DNA of 64,000 nucleotides. Source: Arbacia lixula. Lineage: Eukaryota > Echinodermata > Echinoidea > Arbacioida > Arbaciidae. The notes beneath the pieces were generated by a model. That model did no database searches. It saw nothing but the letters and a program-made list of their open reading frames with translations, and had not been told where the DNA came from. The position numbers and the translations under genes were made by a program. Location: NCBI GenBank assembly GCA_963669155.1, contig OZ022576.1, forward strand, positions 124,001 to 188,000. The letters run 5' to 3'. Of this stretch, positions 1-10,347 are shown one piece after another; position 1 is the first letter of the stretch, and each line of letters opens with the position of its first letter.

Positions 1-156
1 ACCTCCTTCTCCTCAAGCTCTTCTCCTCCTTGTCCTTGTTTTCTCTTCAGTCACATGTATTCACGATGCTACGTTACCTAATCCGCCTTCCTACCCTCTT
101 CATCTCCTCTCTTTCTCTCCCATTATCTACTTCTTTTTCTTTTCTTTCTTTTCTAT

Positions 157-290
157 TCTTCTTCTTCTTCTTCTTCTTCTTCTTCTTCTTCTTCTTCTTC
201 TTCTTCTTCTTCTTCTTCTTCTTCTTCTTCTTCTTCTTCATCATCATCTTCTTCTTCTTCTTCTTCTTTTTCTTCTTTTTCTTCGCTTCC
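157..290. repeat. (CTT)n microsatellite
   Basis: An almost pure CTT/TCT triplet run with small CAT interruptions near 240. The poly-phenylalanine reading frame across it is an artefact of the repeat. Confidence 0.95.
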
Positions 291-339
291 CTCTTGTTCT
301 CTCTTTTTGTGCACGTTTAAATTCGTCACGTGATGATAT

Positions 340-1520
340 TATGTTAAACAAAAACCACGCTTCTCTTTTGTGTTGAAATTGTCATCTTCAGGATATTGCT
401 TCATATTGCCTAACCATTTTTTTTTTGGTATAGCTCCAGATGATCTTGCTCTTATTCTTTTTACAGTTCGTCCCTGGTGATATTATGTTAAGTGCAAAAA
501 TAAAAACGCGCTTATTTTTGTTTTTGTCGTACATCTCATCCTCAGGATATTCCCTAATATTATCGCAACTCTTTCTGGTAGGCTGAGATATTCACCTATT
601 CACAAGCCGAGCACGTATGATCAATGATACATCTTGGTAATGATACACCTCCCTGGATATGCCGTGACCCGCTCCATGCACTCTGCGTCACCATTACACG
701 AGCATGTTTGGTTTGGCTAGCTATTTTGCAGAGTACAGCGAGTCCCTCTCTCTCATTCTCAAATCCCCCCCCCCCTCCCTGCTCTCTCTCCGTCCCACTT
801 TCTATCACCGTCCCTCCATCTCTCTTCCCCTCTCCCTGTAGTTGTCTCTCTTTTCCTCCTTACTATCTCTCCCTTCCCTGGAAGGAAAACGGTGGCAATG
901 GAAAAGAAAGAAAAAAAGAAAAAAAAAGAGAGGGGTATCAGTGCGCAACTCATGCATTTTTACACAAGTAATACACACAAAACCCATTGAGCATTATTTT
1001 ATCTTTGAAAAAACAGCACGCTTCACTTTTGTGTTGAAATTGTTATCTTCAGGATATTGCTTAATATTGCCCAACTTTTTTTTGGCAGCTCGAGTCCCTG
1101 GTGATATTATGTCAAGTGAAAAATAAAAACGCGCTTATTTGTTTGTGTCGTACTTCTCATCCTCATGACATTACCCAAACTTTTTCTGGTAGGCCGATAT
1201 ATATTCTCCGGTTGGTCATAATTTACCTTGACCCGCTCCTTGCACTCTTACGCGTCACCATTACACGAGCATGTTTGGTTTTGACTAGCTATTTTGCAGA
1301 GTACAGTTAGTCCCTCTCCCTCATTCTCACCCGCCCCCCCCCCCCCCGCTCTCTCTCTCTCTCCCTACTTCTCCCCTTCTTTCACCGTCCCTCCATCTCT
1401 CTTCCCCTCTCCCTGTAGTTGTCTCTCTTGTCCTCCTTACTATCTCTCCCTTCCTTGGAAGGAAAACGGTGGCAATGAAAAAGAAAGAAAAAAAAGAGAA
1501 AAAAAGAGAAGGGTATCATT
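340..1520 (+). repeat. Tandem duplication of a ~660-bp unit
   Basis: The sequence beginning near 357 (CACGCTTCTCTTTTGTGTTG) recurs near 1017 with a few substitutions. The two copies stay alignable through the block containing CCATTACACGAGCATGTTTG, a C/T-rich stretch, and the end block around GGAAGGAAAACGGTGGCAAT. The offset is about 660 bp. No coding signal is conserved between the copies, so this looks like duplicated non-coding DNA, possibly part of a longer repeat array running off the left edge. Confidence 0.85.
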
Positions 1521-1529
1521 AGTGCTAGA

Positions 1530-4510
1530 TTGTTCTTAGAACTATCTACTGGTTTAATGAAGTAGGCAGAGTGAGTGTATATTGCTGTGGGTTACCCTGT
1601 GCATACTGAGATAAGCAGCAGCTTGATTGATAGGTTTTCATGTAAATACTCCATGCAAAGCACACAACGTGAAACATTGTGATAACAACTCACTAGAAAT
1701 GATATTAAACCTGTTGTTGTAGTGCCTGGTATTGGCAAGGTCCCTCTCTAAAGGGACTAGCTTCCAAATGTCCCCATTTTTCCATCCTTAATTTTAATGG
1801 TTGATTACTAACACATGTCAGTCGCGTGATCTGTGTACATCCGCTCACCCCACATCGTGCAAAGCCGGGGTCTGTTCGCAATGTCACCGCGGCATATTTT
1901 TTTTTACTAACGACTCACCAATTTGCGATTTCGCTCCAATTGTTTCAAGTCGATGTCCGCTAGCTGGTCAAACTCGACGTCCCCTAGTGCTTTGCAAAAC
2001 TCAAAAATATTTGAAGGCTAAACTTCAATTGGCTCTTTGTAGTTTTACTTTCACTTTCTTGCAGCAAATGTTCCAGTTCAGTTTCGTTGAATAGCTCAAA
2101 TCTAACTCCATTGGCGTGATTGGCATGGGTCATTTTGATTGAAACGCGACTATGTCTATGGTAAACACGAACTGTACATAGGCTACGTACGTACGTATGC
2201 GTGTACATACGTACCCGCGCCTGGGGCAGCGCGGTATTTACAACCACAAATTTGTAATTACCGCGCACCGCGGCGTCGTCTGCTTCAAACTAAAGCTGAT
2301 AGTCCGAGTGTAACGCACTTTTATTTCGCGCGTACTCAAAATATTAATCACGCATTAAGACTGTGAGGAGTGAAGAGATCAGCGAAACCAAAAAGTACTA
2401 TCACCTAGAGTGTAACGAACTTTTCTTCTCAGGTGATCTGATGGTAAAAACTACGCTTCATCACGTGATCAACTGTTGACCAATCATATAGCAACATTCT
2501 TAGTATGTGGAATATAAATGTATAAATGTATAAAATGTATAACTGCATGTACTACATAATAAGTCTGGCCTGGCCTGGCCTGGCCTGGCCACATAATAGG
2601 CCTTGATAAGCCTAGACTGGCCTAAAGCTACGTACATACAGTGCATGTACTTGGCTTTATAGGCCAGGCCAGGCTTGTTAACACATAACGTGACGTGATA
2701 AAACCCTCCGAACGTGTAGTTAGCACGTACAATTAATCCATTATTTCCAGGAAAAGTGTAGGCCTAATGTTTAATTAGCCTGCGTATAGTTGTAGCAATA
2801 TTCCAATGTAGTTAGACAAGATTTGGTGGTATGGGTAGGCCTATCAGCTAGCATCTACATGGTAGGCCTATGGATGAATGTATGGTAGTTATAGTCTTTA
2901 TAGATCAAGAAACATTTGGGCATGTCATGATTCATACAAATTATTATTACATTAACCCATAGAGAAAATTACTAGTGCATCAATTGAAGATCAATATCTA
3001 TTTTCCTTATCACTGTTTGATTTTAGTCAAAATTTGACAGATGTATCATTTTGATTTTTTCTGGAATTGCTACAAACAATTTGTGATAGATAGGAGAGAT
3101 CGTATTTTTACAGCAGCATGTGGTCTTTGATTGTGTGGTGTTTCCCTGTCTGAGAAACATCCTATTTCCTTTCCCGTGTCACTATCGATAGTCTCATCAT
3201 GGACCCTACTGTTGAGTGACTGCGAGGTAAACTTTTACCAGGAGGAATTTCTTCGATTGCAGCAGTGGTGAAATCCCTGGTTCACTGCAGCCTCGCTCCT
3301 GGCACGGAATTGGACGCCTAGGTGTTACATTAATGAGTGAGGTCGACTGAATCAGCCAATCGGCGACCCATGGCGACACAAGCCCCACCCAGCTCAAGCA
3401 ATCACCAATCTTCTTTCTATACGTGGTCTAATCATGAACATTTTGTTTTTTTCCTTATCTCCATATCTAACAAATATGTTGTGCAACTGAAATGTATCTG
3501 TATTTTGAGTTAAACTTATAATAAAACATTACAAGAAAAATCCCATAAATAGAAGAGCAAATGATGCAAAGATCAGTTGCTCTTCAGAGTTTCAAGTCCA
3601 CACAATTATCGCTTATCCAATGCCATCGGCCTGCCTTTCACCCATCTCTCAGCTCGAACATTTCTTCATTTGGTAAGTTTTGCTTTGTTAACCGCATAAT
3701 ATTTTGTTGGCCATGTATGTTACGACCGGACATCATAATTAGAGTTTAACATGGAGCAAGCATTCACCATTGCAATGGACGTTATTTTTGATGAGCGTTT
3801 TTTTTTCTGTCCCTTTTTAATCTTTTCCCTCCTTTCTTGTGATAAAACATTACCAAAAACTACTGTAGAGTGTGAGGGTAAGCCTAGGGTTAGGCGTACG
3901 GTTTGTACTGCTGTCCTATACGAAACTGCATTATCTTGCTTTGTTATTTGCAAAAGCTTTTCACTGGAAGTGATATATCTGAATGATTTATGATCAATAT
4001 CATAAAGACGACAAGTTTTCATGCAGTGACATTGTCTCCATTACGCAGACTGCGTGGTCGCTCCTCGAAGAGTAACAAGATTAGAGGTTGTAATACCGAA
4101 CGGTTTATACATTTGATTTCTTTGAACCATCATTTTCTGGTCAGCTTCATTTTGCCTATCATAATAATACCTGCATACGTGAATCTCCATAGGAACTGTC
4201 CAATACGTGTGTCAACTAAAGTTCGCGTATTAGAAAGAAAAAACGCTCATGTTTCAAATGATATGAGAACAGACGGAATTAATCAGAGAATGTCAGTGCG
4301 TGGAAAGAAATATCTGCTGGATATAATGATACTGACTGGTCTCTTCCCTTCCAGCACCTAGGGTGAACATCTATAAGGATTTCCTTAATCCACTGTGTGC
4401 AACTCGTTTGCATGATAAAATTAATATTCGTTTTCATTTGTACGACATTTTAATTATTGATATATATTCATTATATAGCCTAATTGTACATAAACATTTG
4501 TATCTATGAT
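1530..4510. other. Non-coding stretch upstream of the EF-hand gene
   Basis: No reading frame here shows a recognisable domain or a consistent exon structure. The ORFs present are short and of low complexity. A 5' untranslated exon of the EF-hand gene may lie here, because an acceptor-like TTTTCAG ends at 4516 just before the start codon, but I cannot place its donor. Confidence 0.5.
2565..2675. repeat. TGGCC pentamer repeat with a nearby inverted copy
   Basis: About five TGGCC units in tandem (2565-2591) are followed about 70 bp later by the complementary GGCCAGGCCAGGC (near 2663-2675). The two could pair as a hairpin. Confidence 0.7.
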
Positions 4511-4522
4511 TTTCAGAACAAC

Positions 4523-7071
4523 ATGGCGCGCTATTTCGTCTTGGCACTGTGTTTAATGCAGCTGCTGGTCTGCGCATGTGCCTGCTCCTCAAGCAGCGGC
4601 AGAACCAGAGTCAAGCCAGGTTATGACAGCCTCTCGAACACTTTCGGCGTCGGCGTAGAACATCAGTAAGCAGACAAACGAAACGAGGAAGAAAAAAATC
4701 ATAAATTTACAGAGTAGACCATTGATACGACAAATGAAAGACGAAGAAAAATCATGAACTGAGTAAAAACTGTCTCAGCTAAGAGTTGGTATTCTGAAAA
4801 CTGAATTGAGAATTTACAAAAAAAAATATACAAATGCAAAAAAAAAAAATCGCCAATCTTAGATATGATTGTAGGGAAGTAAAGTCAAACTCGTCATCAG
4901 AATAACACCTTAGCCAGCCTACCTATTTATTGCACGATATATAAAATCATTAAGTGCTGCCTTTCCCTCCCTTGTCCAGGTTCAGTGACACAGTGAGTGG
5001 GACTGCTCACGCAGGAGTCGGCATGAACGGCCAGCCAGGCGGGTCCATCGGCGTTCGGATCAGGTAAGACTTAAGTTCTTCTGTGTCATGTCAAATATCA
5101 CACTATACAATGTGTGTGTCTGATTGCAGATAATCACTTTATGACAGAAATATTTATCAATTTTATCAGTTATAACATTTCATGTTATTCGTCCTTATTC
5201 TAATTCGTGCCTATCGCCCTCTTGTGCTACGCAGACTACGCAAACGGAGTATTGAGAACGCGGCCGCAGACACGATCCACCGAGAGCTGTTCATGGTGAT
5301 GGACTGGAACAAGGATGGCCAACTCGATGTCGAGGAGTGGAGCGTGGAAGGCGGCAAAGTCTTGGAGTTCGCATCCTTGCTCGCTGATCACGACCAAGAT
5401 AGTAAGTCTTCTTGTCCCTTACACCATTATCTTTGGAAAGACACCATTTCTTTGTCACAAAGATCGATAAAATGTTTTTGATCATTTATTTGTAATTTCG
5501 CAACTTTCTTTGTAATGATATATCCAGGATATTATATCCTGGCCTACATTGGAATTCACTATGTAGCGTGTAATGTCATGTGTATTTTACTCTTCTCTCC
5601 ACCCCCTCTCTTTTTTCTTTTTCCATCATTTCATGACATAATGCTATCCCCTCTTTCTCTCTCTTTCTCTTTCCACTTCGTCTTCCTTTCTCCCCTCTCT
5701 ACATTTCATCATCACCACCCACTCCTCCTCACCCTTCTACGATACTCCACTCCATCCCTAACCACCCCTACTCACCCCCCCCCCCCCCCCCTCCTACACT
5801 CCATCCCATCCCTACCCACCCCTACTCACCCTCCCACCGGCACTCCATCCCATCCCATCCTTTCCCACCCCTACTCACCCTTCCCCCGGCACTCCATCCC
5901 ATCCCTACCCACCCCTACTCACCCTCCCACCGGCACTCCATCCCATCCCTACCCACCCCTACTCACCCCCCCTCCCTCCTACACTCCATCCCATCCCTAC
6001 CCACCCCTACTCACCCTCCCACCGGCACTCCATCCCATCCCATCCCTCCCCCCCCCCCCCCCCCCGGTACTCCATCCCATCCCTACCCACACCTACTCAC
6101 CCCCTCCCCCCCCCCCCCCCGGCACTCCATCTCATCCCTACCCACCCCTACTCACCCTTCTACGGCACACCATCCCATCCCTACCCACCCCTTCTCCCCC
6201 CCCCCCCCCCATACACCATCCCATCCCAACCCACCCCTACTTACCCTTCCCCCGGTACTCCACCCCATCCCTACCCACCCCTACTCACCCCCCCCCCCCC
6301 CCCGCACACCATCCCATCCCAACCCACCCCTACTCACCCTTCCCCTGGCACTTCAATCCCATCCTTTCCCACCCCTACTCACCCCCCCCCCCCCCCTGGC
6401 ACTTCAATCCCATCCTTTCCCACCCCTACTCACCCTTACCCCGGCACTTCAATCCCATCCTTTCCCACCCCTACCCATCCCTACAACCGACACTCCACCC
6501 CATCCCTAACCACCCCTACTCACCTCCCCCCCGCCTTCCCCGGCACTCCATCCCATCGCTAACCACCCTTACTCACCCCCCCCCCCCCCCCCGCACTCCA
6601 TCCCATCCCAACCCACCCCTACTCACCCTTCTACGGCACACAATCCCATCCTTTCCCACCCCTACCCATCCCTACAACCGACACTCCACCCCATCCCTAA
6701 CCACCCCTACTCACCTCCCCCCCGCCTTCCCCGGCACTCCATCCCATCGCTAACCACCCCTACTCACCTCCCCCCCCCCCCCCCCCCGCACTCCATCCCA
6801 TCCCTACCCACCCCCCCCCCCCCCGGCACACCATCCCTTCCCTACCCCCCCCCCCCCCCCGGCACTCCATCCCATCCCTACCCACCCCTACTCACCCCCC
6901 CCCCCCCCCCCCCGGCACTCGATCCCATCCCTACCCACCCTTACACCCATCCGACCCACAGAGGATGAGAAGATCTCTCTGGCCGAGTTTCAGCAAACGC
7001 AGATCCATGAAGGTCTGAGAATGATCCTGGATCGCCTGGACTTCTCTCAGAGCAACGAAGATGAAGAATAG
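4523..7071 (+). CDS. Small secreted EF-hand protein, four coding exons
   Basis: Predicted coding exons are 4523-4665, 4980-5063, 5235-5401 and 6962-7071. All junctions are GT-AG and the phases agree, giving 167 aa. Residues 1-20 form a signal peptide (MARYFVLALCLMQLLVCACA). Residues 99-110 are a canonical EF-hand loop (DWNKDGQLDVEE). Residues 129-140 form a second loop (DQDKDEKISLAE) that only appears once exons 3 and 4 are joined, because the intron splits its Lys132 codon; it has Glu rather than Gly at loop position 6. The middle (about 49-80) is Gly/Ser-rich and then basic (RLRKR). The protein probably binds calcium in the secretory pathway or outside the cell. I do not recognise a named orthologue. 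An acceptor-like TTTTCAG six bases before the ATG suggests a 5'UTR intron. Intron 3 is almost entirely a C-rich minisatellite. Confidence 0.85.
5730..6950 (+). repeat. C-rich minisatellite filling intron 3 of the EF-hand gene
   Basis: Degenerate tandem units of roughly 40-60 bp are built from CACTCCATCCCATCC, CTACCCACCCCTACTCACC and homopolymer C runs of about 8-18. The sense strand is almost free of G apart from CGG at unit joints. The array stops about 10-15 bp before the exon 4 acceptor. The 412-aa reading frame across it is a low-complexity artefact. The strands have i-motif (C-rich) and G-quadruplex (opposite) potential, inferred from base runs only. Confidence 0.95.
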
Positions 7072-7479
7072 ATGGAAGAGATCGATCTTCCCAAATGATG
7101 CTTATACTCGCCTTTCATTTCATTCTAGAATGAACCACTAACTATAATCAGGATTTTTTTTGGTAGAAGATGATCAGAGCAGCATATTGGGGATGCTTAA
7201 GCAAAGTTGAACAAAAAAAAAATCACGAAGCCTGAAACCCCATCGGTCCATGCATGCATGATGCAAAGCATCATTGACATGGCTCTAGTGCACAATGCAT
7301 TAACCAGGCATGCCTAAAAGTGTCACATGCTGAAGATTGCAGTGCTAGGGATTATGATTTTAAATACAGAACTTTCTCATAATTTTCAAATTTTGCTAAT
7401 AAGTGATACTTATCTGCTTCTCTGATCTGATGTGTTTAATGCCTTATACGCCAGACATAGTGCTGCAATATGAGATAAT

Positions 7480-7535
7480 GATGATGATGATGATAATAAT
7501 GATAATAATGATAATAATAATAATGATAATGATAA

Positions 7536-7573
<38 letters not shown>

Positions 7574-7602
7574 ATAATAATAATAATAATAATAATAATA
7601 AG
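7480..7602. repeat. Compound trinucleotide microsatellite (ATG/ATA/ACT/TAA)
   Basis: Successive runs of GAT, AAT, ACT and TAA triplets. On the minus strand the TAA run forms TTATTATT directly after GCGCTATATAAGC, the usual layout of a LINE 3' tail, so it probably grew from the tail of the adjacent retrotransposon. Confidence 0.9.
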
Positions 7603-8076
7603 TAAAGCTTATATAGCGCATTATAACCATGACGGTTCTCTACGAGCTTCACATTAATATCTACAGCATATATAAAAGGCATATATCTTATATTCTTACA
7701 TTAATGGTGAAGACAGGTGCATCACTTCAGTTTTGCTGTCGTTGAGGGCAAGTTAAGAAGTTTGTTTATGGTGGACCACATCTGATGCATGCATTGATCG
7801 CTGTATCGCGATCCGATGGCTTGAACGATATAATATATATATTTGGACGTCATCTGCGTACATCACTGACTGTAGACCATGTGCAGATATGATATCATGG
7901 ATTGGCATAACGTACATGGTGAACATCAAGGGGCCGATTATCGATCCCTGAGGGACACCACAGGTATCGCTTATGGATTCAGAAGAAAATTCGTCGATTT
8001 TGACGACACGGCTACGGTTGTTCAGGTACGAATTGAACCACTTAGCTGTCCCAGAGAAACCCAAACGAGTTGACAT
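7603..8076 (-). mobile_element. Non-LTR retrotransposon fragment (reverse transcriptase core)
   Basis: The minus-strand frame shows hallmark reverse transcriptase motifs in order: WFNSYLNNR, GVPQGSIIGPLMF and the catalytic box YADDVQIY. Further along, in a shifted frame near 7700-7745, NDSKTEVMHL matches the block that follows the catalytic box in CR1/L2-like elements. The copy is broken by frameshifts and runs into a short 3' end with GCGCTATATAA and a TTA tail. Upstream endonuclease and most of the C-terminal region are missing, so it is a dead, internally deleted copy. The clade call (CR1/L2-like) is inference from these motifs. Confidence 0.85.
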
Positions 8077-8109
8077 AATGGGACATTATGTTGGCTGTAC
8101 ATAGCTGGA

Positions 8110-8232
8110 GGAAATATCACAGAATATACATACCGAGGTGATTTGCACTGCGCCGAGCCAAAGGCGAGTGACTTATTTGTTCCCGAAGAAGCAGTGCAAA
8201 ACCCCGAGGTTTAAAATTCTGTGATATTTACG
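8110..8232. repeat. Imperfect inverted repeat, MITE-like
   Basis: Left arm from 8112 (AATATCACAGAATA through CGAGGTGATTTGCACTGC) pairs with a right arm ending near 8230 (GCAGTGCAAAACC through ATTCTGTGATATT). Arms are about 40 nt with a loop of about 45 nt. It could be a small foldback element. No target-site duplication is evident. Confidence 0.6.
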
Positions 8233-8954
8233 ACAAAAAAGTCAACACATGACACTATTATATCATTCAGGTTAGTCTACATAGCATTAAGACAAAAGTA
8301 ATACTAGTTATATGTGTCGGAAGAAATCCAGTTCACTTCCCGTCGGTAAGCCTACCGTGGAAGTGTGGTTAAAACACGCTCACAATATACACACAGGCTA
8401 GGCCGGTACAGTACGCACGGTGCAGTGCATGCATAACCTGGGGATGATCAGCGGTGGTGATGTTACGATATCGAGATATGCGATGCGACAATATATTTGA
8501 AGACTTTGTGTTGATAAATTTTACCGATTACACTTTTTTGGATCGAGTAGACATCGATGCTTTCCTCCCGTTTACGTATGTAAAAAAATAAAGCCCTTTG
8601 CGACTGGCAAAATGATGTAAATGTGATATATACATAGTTGTCTTGCTTACACGTGACTACATCAACCAATCGGTCATCAGTACTAGATCGACTAAGCTGA
8701 CAAATATAAAACGTTAATGATTTTTTTTTAGTTCACGTCACTGATTTTAGTTGCACGCTTGATCAAAAGGACACAACTGGTAAACAAGTAAACAACACTA
8801 AGTTATGCTACCTGTTATACGGTGTATCATTTTAAGGATTAAATCATTCTATTTTAATTTTCAGCAAGCAGTATTATTATTGTTTAGTGTGGCGGATTTG
8901 AGCGTTGGGAGAAGGAAGAGGTCAGAAAAGGGGGTTGGGGTGGTTGGTAAGTTT

Positions 8955-9360
8955 GTTAACTGATTGATTGATTGATTGAGTTATTAATTGGTTGGTTGAT
9001 TGATTGATTGATTAATTGATTAGTTGGTTTGTTGATTTGATTGATTAGTTGGTTGGTTGGTTGATTGATTACTTGTTTGATTGATTGGTTAGTTGGTTGA
9101 CTAACTAATTGGTTGGTTGGTTGGTTGGTTGATTGGTTGATTGATTAATTGATTGGTTGGTTGATTAGTTGAATTGTTAGTTGGTTAATTTGATTGATTA
9201 ATTGGTCGGTTGGCTGGTTGGTTGATTGATTAATTGTTTAAGTGGTTGGTTAGTTGAATAATGCGTTGGTAGGTTGATTGATTGATTGGTAAGTTGGTTG
9301 GGTATTTCTTTTCCACCCTGCTATATCTAAGGAGTGACGGGGGGGGGGGGGGGGGGATGA
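8955..9360. repeat. GATT/GGTT tetranucleotide tract ending in a poly-G run
   Basis: Some 340 bp of TTGATTGATTGG-type tetramers, drifting between GATT and GGTT, are followed at about 9339-9357 by an uninterrupted G run. There is no coding signal. Confidence 0.9.
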
Positions 9361-9889
9361 GTCGGGTATCCACGGGGCCACCCACACCCCTCCCCCACGA
9401 ATATCTTTTTTCAGAGGATTTTGTCGCCACGAGAAAACGTTTACCTGCAAGAGGAAGTTAAATTAAATAGTATTTTTACCGATACTCCTTCTGAAGTTGC
9501 GTTAATAATTGTTCAGTAACACATCAAATAAAATAAAATATGCAGACAAAATTTTAATTGTGCGACAAAAAGTTAAATAGGCCTATGCGGAAACAAGACA
9601 TTAACTCCATCAACATTAAAACGTGAACGATTCGTTTTCAGGAAATTGATTTTTCCAAAGCATTCGATAGATTTAACTATACTCAAAATATGATGTGTTT
9701 GGCATTTGCTAAGACATAACCAAGACATACGGTCTGAGGACTTTCCAGTTTGCCACACCTATACTGTGGAATAAACGTTTTTACTTTATCGACAATCTAA
9801 TACTGAGTATCGATTTCGCATCAATTTAAAGCCATTTTTTTGGTTAGTGAATTGTAAGTTTCAATAATTTTATATTTGTATAAAATCGT

Positions 9890-9975
9890 TTTTTTTTATT
9901 TATTATGTGCAGTGAGACTTATTGTGAGATTGCGCTATATAAGAATGGACTATCATATTTATTATTAACTAAAGT
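9890..9975 (+). mobile_element. Short LINE/SINE 3'-tail relic
   Basis: GTGAGATTGCGCTATATAAG is followed shortly by ATTTATTATTA. GCGCTATATAA plus an ATT-rich tail is a common 3' end of L2/CR1-type retrotransposons. Only the tail remains. Confidence 0.45.
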
Positions 9976-10347
9976 ACAGGTATCATTGCGTATCTGCTTA
10001 TCTCACCCGCTCATGATGTAAGTTGAAACATGTGAAGAAAGAAGCTATTGTGAATGGGCCTATTAGGATGATTAAACTCATAATTGTGCTTGTGTTGCGT
10101 GTGTGCACCATTACCTGTACAACACCCACACACCATAAGCCTGGGCGGAGTGACGTCACATAGCTATACTAGTGTGACGAGTACAACAAAGGAATCCGAG
10201 ATGCAGAAAAAACTTCTACACAAGTCCCTATACGCGAAGTTATTTTTTTATGATCTTGAAAACAAAATGAAATGAGAGAAGAAACAACACAGAAATTGGC
10301 AGAACGATGATCTGATTCTCGTGAGTATTGATGAGGAGATAACTCAC

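Noticed and set aside
30..320. Poly-phenylalanine ORF
   Set aside because: Translation of a CTT microsatellite.
3206..3397. 63-aa minus-strand ORF, possible SINE or exon
   Set aside because: No convincing box A/B pair, splice sites or domain.
5515..6753. 412-aa Pro/His/Ser-rich ORF
   Set aside because: Lies wholly in intron 3 of the EF-hand gene and is a reading of the C-rich minisatellite.
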